Source: Physcomitrium patens (Eukaryota > Streptophyta > Bryopsida > Funariales > Funariaceae). Taken from it: a DNA stretch of 64,000 bases. The notes beneath the pieces were generated by a model. It saw only the letters and a program-made list of their open reading frames with translations, had not been told where the DNA came from and did not search any database. Positions 43,845 to 53,967 of this stretch are shown piece by piece (the first letter of the stretch is position 1; each line of letters opens with the position of its first letter). Where the stretch lies: the NCBI RefSeq assembly GCF_000002425.4, contig NC_037273.1, forward strand, positions 12,143,986 through 12,207,985, in the 5' to 3' direction. The translations under genes were made by a program, and so were the position numbers.

Positions 43845-46523
43845 TCACGGCGATGCGAGAGATGACGTTAATTCCTGGATATCCAAGAGAGAAATCCTGG
43901 AGATGTCTTCTCGGACCAGCTGGGGCCCTTCCGCTGTCAGTTGCTCCTTGCTGAGAGTTGTCGTCACCGAAATGCACCTGATCCGAGCATACGACACCAG
44001 TCAAAAAATGTGACCGGGCTCTGTTTTGGTTACGTGCGTAGTGTGCTAGCCGCGTGATTCACCCACGCTGGTTTAGCCGTGAAAATGTGCGATGGGAATT
44101 TATGCGAAGGCAGTGAAGGAAAGTTCGTACCTCATGCCGGCAGCTCTTGCGGCCTGCACGCCGGCGATTGCATCTTCGATCACCACGCACTGCAGTCAAC
44201 CGCAACAAATGTGAGATTTCAATACGCTGGATTCGGTGTGCTAGTGAGGAATCGGAACACCGAACACCCACGTTCAATCATGCCAAGAATACTCGTTTTC
44301 TATACCTCATGCGGTGGCAATCCGAGGCTCTCGGCAGCTGCAAGAAAGGCGTCGGGGGCAGGCTTCAATCTCTCGAACAAGTCTGCCGCGATGATTGCGT
44401 CGAAACTGCGAGTGATGGAAGCGGTCTCAGACGACACGAAACGTAACAGCAAAATCACGACGAGATTGTGGGTGTTTCATTTAAAAGTACTAGGTCAATG
44501 GCATGGCATTCCACTAAATATCTTGGAGCAATCGTCGCACCAGGTTGGGTACTGCAATAACTGTTTGGAAAGCGTTAACTTAAAACAAACGAGTCGGAAG
44601 ATTAGACATTTAGCAAACAAAGGGGAGTAGAGATGATTCGATAGATACGTATTTTGTGGGATGCCCGCGGCAGCAAGGTTTGCATCCACCTTGACTCGGT
44701 CGGCACTTGAAGCCACTGCGAGCTTCAAGCCAGCCTCTTTACACTGCCATCAGACGCACCAACCCATCAAAAAAATAAAGAATAAAGAAATAAATAAATA
44801 AATAAATAGAGAGATAAAAACATTTTTAATAAGGGGAATTTTACAAAAAGGGGAACAATTTTTCTACATATTTTCTATGGTAAATCTCAATCGACCCCGT
44901 TTGGCAGAGTTATGGTCATTACAAAAAAAAAATCCTTTTCTCATAACAATTCATTTGCAAAAAATAAAATTGCACATAATTTTTGGAAGGTTCTGTACAA
45001 TGGTTAACTATTTCAAGTTAAAAATTGGTAGCTCTTCAAAGTGTTTATTTTGCAAGCCTGATTTTTCAAAGGTAGTTGTGGAGCAATCAGTTGTTGAAGT
45101 CAAAAAAGAGGTGTGTCGCATAGTTCATCAGCAAATCTTTTTGCTACGTTACTGTACATACTGTCAACAGATAAAGCAAGCAAAAAAAATCGTTCCCCTG
45201 TTTGTAATTATTTTAATTTTGTTCCCCTATTTGTAAATACTTCCAAATTTGTTCACTTATTCTTAAATTCCTTTTAAAAAAATTCAGTGAATATGGTTAT
45301 GAGGCCGAACTCCTCGCTGACATATTTCAAGTTTTTCCTATTTGTATGTACTTAGCTTCTGGCGTGATTCTCGAAATTATTGGATACAAACCTGGAGAAT
45401 CAAGTCCAACGCTCCAGGATATCCTAGTCCGGAGTTAGGCGTGGCGAACTGCAACACAATGCGACGACAATTGAGCTCAGATTACAACATTTTACGTCGT
45501 TAATTAACTCACAGCTGAGTGTCTCCCAACAGTTTGAAAAATCCAAGGCACGGTCGTAGAAAACGAGGAAACCAATGATGGGCCTTTTCACGCAAACACC
45601 TTTCCGATGTAAATTTGATAATAGCGCTTCTTTGCGGACGCAGTATCGAAATCCTTGATTCCGTATTTCCTTGCCACTCCACCGAGAAAGTTCGCATCAC
45701 CTGTGATCAGATCACACAAACGTAAACTACACCGAAATTCTGCTTCCTTTCGTTATCATCGCATTGACCGAATCAGCCATTTTCCAAGCCTCAATCATGG
45801 TAATTCTTATCATTCTCGTTTTGTTTTACCTGTGGATTGCTTGAGGGAAACGTTTTTTTAAACATACGTATAGTTGGATCTAATTATGTAGCCTCTCATA
45901 GTAGTTTACAGAAGCTTTCACGAATCGATTAATAATCTTCGGTCATCGAAACCATCCCTTCATCTAGTTCCATACAGCCCAAATCTCGACCCAGGTATGG
46001 TCGACGTCACATCAAACTTTGCAAGCTGCAACTCAAATCAAATTGTATCCAGAAACGTAAGTCGCAGAAGAAAGCAGCGAAACCCAAGCTCTGAGATGCA
46101 CATACCAGTGCCCATGAATGGAATGAAATCTTTGTCATCTACAATATACCCCATCTCCGCGAACAGCTCAACGGCAGCCTTGCGCGAGCAATGCTCACTG
46201 TCACAAAGCACGCCGTCCATGTCAAACAACACTCCTCGCACCACACTCGTTGCTGCCGGAGCTCCACCCACCTCCGACACAGACACCTTGCGCACCTCAC
46301 CCGCCGACGCTTTCACCACCACTCTCCGAACATCCTTCACCTCACTTCCGACTCGTACACCGCCAACGCGGCTCCTCCTCATCATGGGCACGAGCCTGGG
46401 TGCCGAGACTGGCGTCGCCGCAGGCTCCCGCGCCAGCAAGCTCCCAATTCCCTTGCCCAGCTCCACTACCTCCATGGAAACCACGCGAATTACTCCTGCA
46501 AATTCACGAGCAAACTTGTCCAA
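43845..46523 (-). CDS. Plastid-type HAD phosphatase, SOQ1 HAD-domain homologue
   Basis: Seven coding exons with agreeing phases: 46523-46106, 45700-45600, 45448-45392, 44743-44649, 44405-44306, 44189-44131 and 43977-43845, giving 320 aa. Residues 1-90 are Arg/Ser/Val/Ala-rich, fit a chloroplast transit peptide, and contain VVVKASA as a plausible cleavage region. A second Met at 17 could also start. The HAD domain has FDMDGVL (100-106; nucleophile D101, acid D103), AVASSADR (201-208), LKPAPD (237-242) and CVVIEDA (258-264). The sequence closely resembles the stromal HAD domain of Arabidopsis SOQ1. In SOQ1 that domain is followed by a membrane helix, a thioredoxin-like domain and an NHL propeller. 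Here a stop follows directly. It is probably a stromal sugar- or nucleotide-phosphate phosphatase; the substrate is unknown. Confidence 0.9.
44833..45271. mobile_element. Possible inverted-repeat insertion in HAD-gene intron
   Basis: Within the third intron (45391-44744) lies an AT-rich segment whose ends are imperfect inverted repeats of about 27 bp (GGAATTTTACAAAAAGGGGA-like on the left, the complement of GGAATTTAAGAATAAGTGAA on the right). The GGGGAACAAATT-type block recurs near 45195-45235. It carries a 119-codon plus-strand open frame (44877-45236) without a recognised domain. A non-autonomous DNA transposon is possible. No clear target duplication is visible. Confidence 0.4.
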
Positions 46524-47618
46524 TCTCCTGAAACGAACCGCAATTGCCTGATGATTTGCGTTGGTGGGGCTAGAAGCACCGATGTCGAAGTGGATCGGAA
46601 GTCGCGGTATGCAGTGAATTATGAGGCTTGGCAGGGGGTATGGAGGATCGAGGAGGAGGGAGGGAGAGATTGCGATCCAGGGGTGAGTGTTGGCTGGACT
46701 GTTTCTTTCATTCTTTCTGTGTCCAGAAGGGGCGGTGTGGTTATGGCCATTTCTTTTTGCGGGGGACGATGATCACCACATGTGGGTGTGGTGATGTTTA
46801 GTTCGTTCGTTTGTTCAATGGACCTGCCTCGACGCCATCGCAAATATCTATCTATCAATTTTATCTTCCTTGTTGCGTGCAACTGGTGCTCGCTCCCCCC
46901 CATCGCCCTCGCCTCACAGTCGCCTCCGCCTCGCCTCCTACCGGCTCAAACTGTGGACGGACGCACGGATGAACGAGTGGATGAATTTTATGCTTTAACG
47001 AATGAAGGATGTGTGGATAGATGGATGGCTTCATTTTATGGATGAAAATTTATGGATTGGTGAATGGATGAAATGATATGGATGGATGAATAAATGGATG
47101 GGCACCTTGTGCTTCCTAAAAGAGATTTGTTTTGTAATAGACTCTTGTTTTGTTGATGCCAATGTTTATAGATATTTTTAATGTAAAATGCATTAAGGGA
47201 CATAAACTAATAGGATAAAATAGAAGAGACAAATTTGATCTCTAATCAGTTGCATCTCTTATTGTTCTCATTAAAAATGAAGCAAAAGTGAAGCAATTCA
47301 TAGAGCCTTAACAACACATATGATTTACTATTATTTCAAAAAATGATATCACATTAGCTTTTGACTCAACCATCATTGTTTTCATGAATTATCTTGATGA
47401 AACCAATGAATATTTTTTTTTAGTAAAAATAAGATTGAATGATATATCGGGGCATTCTTAATCATTATTCTATGTTCATTGATCTTTGTTTTCTAGATGG
47501 TCTTATAATTTTGAATTTTGTATAGAATCAACTTGACATGGCTTTGGAGAAGTTGTAGATCTCACGATAGATATTAAGAGACTATGAGAACATCAACAAC
47601 AATACATGCATCTATATG
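46524..47618. other. Promoter region of HAD gene and intergenic DNA
   Basis: 46524-46760 is GC-richer and is the expected leader/promoter of the minus-strand HAD gene. 46960-47103 is a degenerate tract built on GGAT/GGATGAA units. The rest is AT-rich up to element B. Overlapping open frames on both strands (46191-46903) have biased composition and are not called. Confidence 0.5.
46960..47103. repeat. Degenerate GGATGAA-type minisatellite
   Basis: About 140 bp dominated by imperfect GGAT, GGATGAA and TGAATGGA units. No coding or structural role evident. Confidence 0.75.
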
Positions 47619-47638
47619 TGTTAGGGACATATTCCTTA

Positions 47639-47934
47639 GAACTTTCTAGAGAGAAGTTTCTAGAACCTTCTAGAAAACAAGCCTCTGGAACCTTCTAGAA
47701 GAGAAGCCTCTGGAACCTTTTAGAGAGAAGTTTCTAGAAGCTTCTAGAAAGAAAGTCTCTGGAACCTTCTAGAAGAGAAGTTTCTAGAAGCTTCTAGAAA
47801 GGAATCCCCTGGAACTTTCTAGAAGCTTCCTAGTTAATAGAAGAAGCTCGAGAAGTTTCTAGAACCTTCTAGAAAGGAAGCCTCTAGAACCTTCTAGAAG
47901 CTTCCTAGTTAATAGAAGTAGCTCGAGAAGCTTC
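47639..47934 (+). promoter_or_regulatory. Heat-shock-element array in element B 5' LTR
   Basis: Alternating GAA and TTC pentamers (nGAAnnTTCnnGAAn, the binding site of trimeric heat-shock factors) fill the U3. At least four stretches have five perfect consecutive modules, e.g. GAAgtTTCtaGAAccTTC plus taGAA near 47655-47677, with further 3- and 4-module sites. The array ends 12 bp before TATATATA (47946-47953). Heat-shock factor control is therefore likely, comparable in logic to the heat-activated copia element ONSEN. Activity here is inferred. Confidence 0.8.
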
Positions 47935-47945
47935 TTAAGTAGGAG

Positions 47946-47988
47946 TATATATAGGAATCGAGGCTGAAGAGTTCTTCAATCTCGATAA
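47946..47988 (+). promoter_or_regulatory. Element B TATA box and inferred start
   Basis: TATATATA at 47946-47953. The start motif begins 32 nt downstream at 47978. In this 5' copy it reads AATCTCGATAA, two transitions away from the 3' LTR copy AGTCTCGACAA (53772-53782), which is perfectly complementary to the primer site. Confidence 0.7.
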
Positions 47989-48115
47989 CACATCTCTTGG
48001 AGTTCTAGCTCACCTTTCTGGTGTTGTTCTTGTACTCATCTGTTTAATCTAGTTCTGCCACTTCTTCTTGAACTTCTTGTTAGATTTCAAGTCTGTATTT
48101 TGTGTCCGTGACAGT

Positions 48116-48126
48116 TTGTCGAGACT
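48116..48126 (+). promoter_or_regulatory. Element B primer binding site, self-priming type
   Basis: TTGTCGAGACT begins after a 2-nt gap from the LTR, exactly as in A. It is the perfect reverse complement of AGTCTCGACAA at the inferred RNA start as preserved in the 3' LTR. A tRNA-iMet-like core GATATCAGAGC follows at 48139-48149. Confidence 0.7.
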
Positions 48127-48162
48127 ACACTAACTTGAGATATCAGAGCTAGTTCTTTCTTA

Positions 48163-48350
48163 GTAGAGTGTGGATTACCCCTCTACTTGAAGGTATACTA
48201 GCATTTTTTAGAGGTTGCGGATTACCTTCCTCTAAACTGATACTTCTTCTGTTACAATATTGGAGTCTTATTCTTCTTGGAGAGAGTGGATTACCCCTCT
48301 TCTTGAAATTCTTAAGGCGTTTTATAGGTTGTGGATTACCCTCCTATAAA
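48163..48350 (+). promoter_or_regulatory. Element B leader: four GGATTACC-loop hairpins
   Basis: Potential hairpins have stems GTAGAG/CTCTAC (48163-48186), TAGAGG/CCTCTA (48209-48234), GAGAG/CTCTT (48282-48301, one G-T pair) and TTTATAGG/CCTATAAA (48321-48350). Each has GGATTACC in its loop. Spacing alternates about 47, 69 and 45 nt, so the two-hairpin unit of A appears tandemly duplicated here. Confidence 0.7.
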
Positions 48351-48393
48351 CCAATATTGCCTCTTATAGGGTCATTTTTGTCCTTCTTTCAGA

Positions 48394-49419
48394 ATGGCCG
48401 GAGGTCAAGACATTAGTATGACAGAAAGTTCGGAGTCTAAGTTAGATGCTATTATGAATGCCCTCGCTACGTTATCACAAAGAACTGCAAAGATTGAAGG
48501 AGTGGTGGCAAGGCTTCATAATGATGGAGTATCTAAAATAGCACAATCTAAACTACACCAGCCTCAAATTTCGGCACTTGGAGAAACAACTTTACCTCAG
48601 GTTCGACAAGAACCACTAGTTCTACAACATAAGGAGCCTCGAGTTAGCCTTCTAGATAAGTTTGATGGAACACGTTCCAAGTTTCGAGGATTTGTCAATC
48701 AAATCAGGTTGATAACAGTTTTACAGCCCGAACGATATCCAACGGAGGAGTCACGTGTTGGGCTTGTTGGAACCTTACTTACGGGACAAGCTCTATCATG
48801 GTTTGCTCCTTTGTTTGAGAAACGATCATCCATATTAAACAACTTCGAAACCTTTTTGGAAGCATTTGCGGAAGCATTTGGTGAACACGATAAGGTTCGA
48901 TGGGCTACAACAAAGATCCGGTCGCTACGACAAGGGATGCGTTCTACATCAGTCTATGCTTTGGATTTCAGGCAATTAGTATGCGACATTAATTGGGATG
49001 AAGAAGTGTTGATGAGTCAATTCTATTGGGGTTTAAGAGATGATGTGAAGGATTTGCTGTTAACTCTTCCGGATCCACGAACGCTCAATGAAGCCATTAA
49101 CCAAGCTGTGAAGTGCGATAATCGCCTATTCCAACGTCGCCAAGACCAACGCTCAAGACAACATACAATTCGCCATGCTCCAACTATGTCAGCAAGCGGT
49201 GTGAATTCGCATTCAGAGGTGGAAGACATGTAAATTGATGTGGTACGTATCAAATCTCTTACTATAGAAGAAAAAAAGCGACGTATGGAAGAAAATTTAT
49301 GCTTGTATTGCGGTGGAGAAGGCCACAAAGTCGGAAACTGCTCCAAAAAGCAAAATCGAGGCATAGTCAAGACTAGGGGAGTATTTGTTCAGGAAAACGA
49401 GGATGCCCAGCCACAGTAG
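48394..49419 (+). pseudogene. gag: Element B Gag, one internal stop
   Basis: Starts ATG (MAGGQD) and aligns with A Gag along its length. A Gag domain contains LLDKFDGTRSKFRGF and WFAPLFEKR, then a CCHC knuckle (C-x2-C-x4-H-x4-C) after the break. TAA at 49231-49233 stands where A has CAA, truncating Gag at 279 residues before the knuckle. The natural stop TAG (49417-49419) matches that of A in position. Confidence 0.9.
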
Positions 49420-52400
49420 GAACCGTGCGGCTGGACAATGAAATATCCCAACAACAATCAGGTTCCTTTCTTTCTGCCCAACCTGCACTTTGTTTTATAA
49501 TCCCTCTGTTTATCGGCCCTCAAAAACTGAGAACCTTAGCACTACTAGACTCGAGAGCATCTGCTTGTTTTTTACACGAAGAATTTGCAAAGCGTCATAA
49601 GATCCCTTTAGTACAAAAATCAAAACATGTTCATGTTGAGATCATAGATGGGCGACCTTTATTGTCTGGTAGCATCACCCATGAATCAAAACCTATAGAA
49701 GTAACGTTTAAAGACCATAGTAGTCATATTATTTTTAATACTATTAGAACCCCATCAAATCCTATTATTCTTGGTCTTTCTTGGTTGGAAAAACATAATC
49801 CATTGATAGATTGGAGGTTGCGGAAGATGACTTTTCCCACAAAACCACCCAAAAAAAAACCTAGTAAAAAACCTCGAAAAAAGAAATCCTTATTCATTGG
49901 AGCAAGAGCGTTTATAAGATCATCTAAGGAAGGCACTCCATTTGTCATTTATGCGGCTCCAACTACCGAGGAGAAGATCTCAACAGCAAGTATACCGGAG
50001 CAATATAAAGATTTTGAAGACGTGTTTCAAAAGAAGAACGCCGACATACTACCGGAACACCGACCATATGATTGTGCCATAGACTTGCAAGAAGGAGCAC
50101 AACCACCTTTTGGCCCAATCTACAATCTATCGCAAACGGAGTTGGCAGAGTTACGAAAGTACATCGACGAGAATCTAGCCAAGAACTTCATTCGTCATTC
50201 AAAATCATCAGCTGGAGCACCCATCTTATTTGTGAAGAAGAAAGATGGATCATTACGGATGTGTGTGGACTATCGAGGCCTCAACAAGGTAACAAAGAAA
50301 AATCGTTATCCATTATCCTTGATTTCTAGTCTCTTAGAACAACTTGGACGTGCGAAGATCTTTACAAAAATTGATCTAAGGGGAGCTTATAATCTCGTAC
50401 GAATCAAGGAAGGAGATGAGTGGAAGACAGCATTCTGTACAAGGTATGGTCATTTCAAATATAATGTCATGCCTTTTGGTCTTACTAATGGTCCAGCAGT
50501 TTTTCAACATATGATGAATGACATCTCTCGAGAACACCTCGACGATTTTGTTGTCATCTACTTGGACGATATTCTAATATTCTCTTAAAACGAGGAAGAG
50601 CATGAGAAGCATGTTCGTTTGGTCTTGGAGAAACTATGCAAGCGAGGACTATATGCCAAATTAGAAAAGTGTTTATTTCACCAGACGGAGATGGAATTTT
50701 TGGGGTTCATTGCGACTACAGAAGGTTTGAAGATGGACCCCAAGAAAGTAGAAGCAATCATGTCTTGGGAGGTTCCAAAGACGGTTAGAGACGTACAATG
50801 CTTTCTTGGTTTTGCTAACTTCTATCGGATCTTCATCAAGAATTATTCTCAAGTTGCTGCTCCTCTCACTCGATTAACATGTAAGGATAAGTTGGAATGG
50901 GGACCTTTGGCGGAGAAGGCGTTTCAAGATTTGAAGACAGCATTTACTACAGCTCTAATTTTGGTACATCCAGACTTTACAAAGGCCTTCTATTTAGAAA
51001 TTGATGCTTCAGATTTTGCTTTGGGAGCTGTGCTTTTACAAATGAGTGAAGATAAGAAGCTCCATCCAGTTGCATTCTATTCTCGAAAGTTCTCTGCTGT
51101 TGAAATCAATTATGAGATCCACGATAAGGAACTTCTTGCTATAGTCGATTCTTTCGAAGAATGGCATCACTTTCTTGAAGGAGCTGCACATCCAGTAACC
51201 GTATATATGGATCACAAGAATTTGGAGTATTTCATGACGGCTCAAGTTTTAAATCGGCGTCAAGCTCGGTGGAATATGTCGCTATCTTGATTCGATTTTG
51301 TTATCACTTATCGACCTGGAAGGCAGCAAGGACTATCCGATGCTTTATCAAGGAGATTGTATCTTGCACCAAAGGCTGGAGAAGCAGCATTTGATCAATA
51401 ATGTACAACGTTATTGAAGCCAGAGAGATTTCAACTTTGTGCTACTATTGTATCATTTGATGCTGACTTCCTAAACCAGGTATGTGCTATGACCATTAAA
51501 GATTCAGTAGCCATTGATATTAAACAACGTACCAATGACGACAAGTTCAAGGTGGAGGGAGATCTTTTATACTTTGAAGAGCGATTGTACATTCCAAAAG
51601 GACTAGCACGACTCCGAGTTCTTCAATCTCGCCATGATTTTCCAGCTGCGGGACATTTTGGATTCAACAAGACCTTGGAGCTTATTTCCCGAGATTTTTG
51701 GTGGCCCCAAATGTGGAAGGATGTGAAAGATTTTGTCCTCTCTTGTGACATCTGTTCAAGATCTAAGAATCCTCGGCATCGCCCTAATGGACTTCTACAG
51801 CCATTGCCAATTCCACGTCGACCATGGTCTTCAATTTCTATGGACTTCATCACGGACTTGCCATCATCAAACTCATTTGACAGCATCTTTGTCGTGGTAG
51901 ATCGGCTTACGAAGATGGCACACTTTATTCCTTGTAAGAAGACATCGTCCAGTGAAGTCACAGCAAGACTCTTTCTCGATAATGTGTATCGATATCATGG
52001 ACTACCAGATGATATCATATCAGATCGAGGTACCCAGTTTGTGTCAAATTTTTGGAGATCTCTCTTTGGGATATTGAAGGTGGATATCAAGCTTTCTTCA
52101 GCTTTTCATCCTCAAACTGATGGCCAAACGGAACGGGTGAACCAAGACTTGGAGCAGTACTTACGATGCAGCATCAACTATCAGCAAGACGATTGGACTG
52201 CATATCTACCGCTAGCCGAGTTTGCATATAACAACACCTTCCATGCATCGACTCAACAAACACCATTCTTTTCCAACTATGGGTATCATCCGAAGCTTGA
52301 TTTATTGAGTCCGTCAACAAATAACAATCCAGCAGGTGAAGGATTTGCGAAGCAATTATCAGAGCTTCAAACTATGTTAAAGCTTCAATTACAATCCACT

Positions 52401-52895
52401 CAAGAATCCTATAAGACGTCTGCAGATAGATTTCGGAATCCAGCACCTACTTTCAAAGTTGGAGACAAAGCCTGGCTTCTTTGACGAAATATCAAGACCA
52501 AGCGACCATGTGATAAGTTGGACTATCGAAGATTGGAACCATTTATCATCCAGAAGCAAATTAATCTAGTGGCATACCGGCTGGAGTTATCGGCTTCTAT
52601 GAAGGTACATCCAGTCTTTCATGTTTCTCTATTGGAACCTTATCGAGAGTCATCTTTTCCTGGAAGAATGCAATGTTCGCCACCTAGTATTGAAATCGAG
52701 AACCACGAAGAATACGAGGTTGAAAAGATATTGGATTCATGGCGAAGGTGGGGAAAGTTTGAATATCTTGTTCATTGGTGCGGCTATGACATTAATGAGC
52801 GAACGTGGGAGCCAGTTGAAAATCTTGCGAATGCGCCACAAAAGGTACAAGAGTTTCATCAACGACATCCCGATAAATCTAAATCAATTCGATGA
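49377..52895 (+). pseudogene. pol: Element B Pol, four internal stops
   Basis: Frame -1 relative to gag, opening after a stop at 49374-49376, with no ATG before the protease. The protease motif is DSRA where A has DSGA, so the catalytic Gly is replaced. The reverse transcriptase has an intact YLDD box. RNase H reads IDASDF. The integrase has its HHCC finger, D-D-E residues (MDF, SDR, TER) and HPQTDGQ. A chromodomain (EYEVEKILD, YLVHWCGYD, RTWEP) ends the protein at 52895. Stops are TAA at 50586, TGA at 51288, TAA at 51399 and TGA at 52482. All pieces stay in one frame. Confidence 0.93.
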
Positions 52896-53011
52896 TAGCT
52901 TCTTTCTGAAGCTTGTTCTCCCAACAATATAAGAAAAGGGGAGAGCACCAGCAAAATTCATAGTTGATGTAGTTATTTTCTCCAAGATAGATCGTAGTTT
53001 GGTCTTTTGAT

Positions 53012-53365
53012 ATGGATAGCCAAGAGATAGATACTATGCCAGTCAGAGTATCGCAACCGAGTAGCTCACGAAGGCGACCCCGAGATGAAGAACTACATGT
53101 ACTATGACGACGACGGAGGATACCGAGTAACCGATTACTGGTGATCGTATTTGAGATCGAGCCTGCTTACGATGGTCAACCAGAAGGCGTGTTTGCAGGA
53201 CAATTTCACAATGAGGACACGGAAGTTCATGCTTGGTCAGAAGTCGAAGGCGTGGGCCACTACCGTTGGCTTCAAGGGTCGATGAACCACTTGCCTCATG
53301 AACAACAGTTGGAATTCATAGCAGAAGTTATGCGACAGATCTTCATTTTCTTGCGTTGGTACTGA
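53012..53365 (+). pseudogene. Element B ORF3, one internal stop
   Basis: Starts ATG 116 nt after pol. It is 117 codons with a single TGA (53105-53107) that would be CGA (Arg) after one C-to-T reversal. The N-terminal part has an Arg-rich block (SSSRRRPRDEE), as in A. The C-terminal part keeps GHYRWLQGSMNHLPHEQ and a following helix. The middle differs from A in length and sequence, so only the ends are conserved. Confidence 0.7.
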
Positions 53366-53398
53366 TCAACAACATTGCTTCTCAAAGACCTCGAAGCT

Positions 53399-53412
53399 AA
53401 AGGAGGGGGTGA
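53399..53412 (+). promoter_or_regulatory. Element B polypurine tract
   Basis: AAAGGAGGGGGTGA lies directly before the 3' LTR. Confidence 0.85.
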
Positions 53413-53907
53413 TGTTAGGGACATATTCCTTAGAACTTTCTAGAGAGAAGTTTCTAGAACCTTCTAGAAAACAAGCCTCTAGAACCTTCTAGAAGAGAAG
53501 CCTCTGGAACCTTTTAGAGAGAAGTTTCTAGAAGCTTCTAGAAAGGAAGTCTCTGGAACCTTCTAGAAGAGAAGTTTCTAGAAGCTTCTAGAAATGAATC
53601 CCCTGGAACTTTCTAGAAGCTTCTTAGTTAATAGAAGTAGCTCGAGAAGTTTCTAGAACCTTCTAGAAATGAAGCCTCTGGAACCTTCTAAAAGCTTCCT
53701 AGTTAATAGAAGTAGCTCGAGAAGCTTCTTAAGTAGGAGTATATATAGGGATCGAGGCTGAAGAGTTCTTCAGTCTCGACAACACATCTCTTGGAGTTCT
53801 AGCTCATCTTTCTGGTGTTGTTCTTGTACTCATCTGTTTAATCTAGTTCTGTCACTTCTTCTTGAACTTCTTGTTAGATTTCAAGTCTGTATTTTGTGTC
53901 CGTAACA
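53413..53907 (+). repeat. Element B 3' LTR
   Basis: 495 bp with the same heat-shock-element array (about 53433-53728), TATATATA at 53740-53747 and start motif AGTCTCGACAA at 53772-53782. The final bases are CGTAACA, followed by the ATATG duplication. Confidence 0.97.
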
Positions 53908-53967
53908 ATATGTTGGATTATATCTCCTATGATAGCTTAAAGTTCAATAATGCCAATGGCAACATCA

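Larger units (their letters stand above)
47619..48113 (+). repeat. Element B 5' LTR
   Basis: 495 bp, from TGTTAGGG to CCGTGACA. U3 is almost entirely a tandem array of GAA/TTC modules ending about 12 bp before the TATA box. Confidence 0.97.
47619..53907 (+). mobile_element. Element B: Ty3/gypsy chromovirus with heat-shock-element LTR
   Basis: A 6289-bp element flanked by the perfect 5-bp duplication ATATG (47614-47618 and 53908-53912). LTRs are 495 bp with about 14 mismatches by eye (about 97% identical). The layout equals A: self-priming-type primer site, hairpin leader, gag, pol in the -1 frame with chromodomain, ORF3, polypurine tract. LTR sequences are unrelated to A except for the motif around the transcription start. 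No frameshift is evident in gag or pol, but stops occur at 49231, 50586, 51288, 51399 and 52482, plus 53105 in ORF3, so this copy is non-autonomous. Most of the stops fit CAA or CGA changed by C-to-T. Confidence 0.97.

Noticed and set aside
46191..46772. 193-codon and 184-codon plus-strand frames
   Set aside because: They are antisense to the first exon of the HAD phosphatase gene, whose protein is clearly recognisable on the minus strand.
47639..47934. CRISPR-like regularly spaced repeats
   Set aside because: The periodic sequence is a run of 5-bp GAA/TTC modules inside an LTR, present in both LTR copies; there are no unique spacers.
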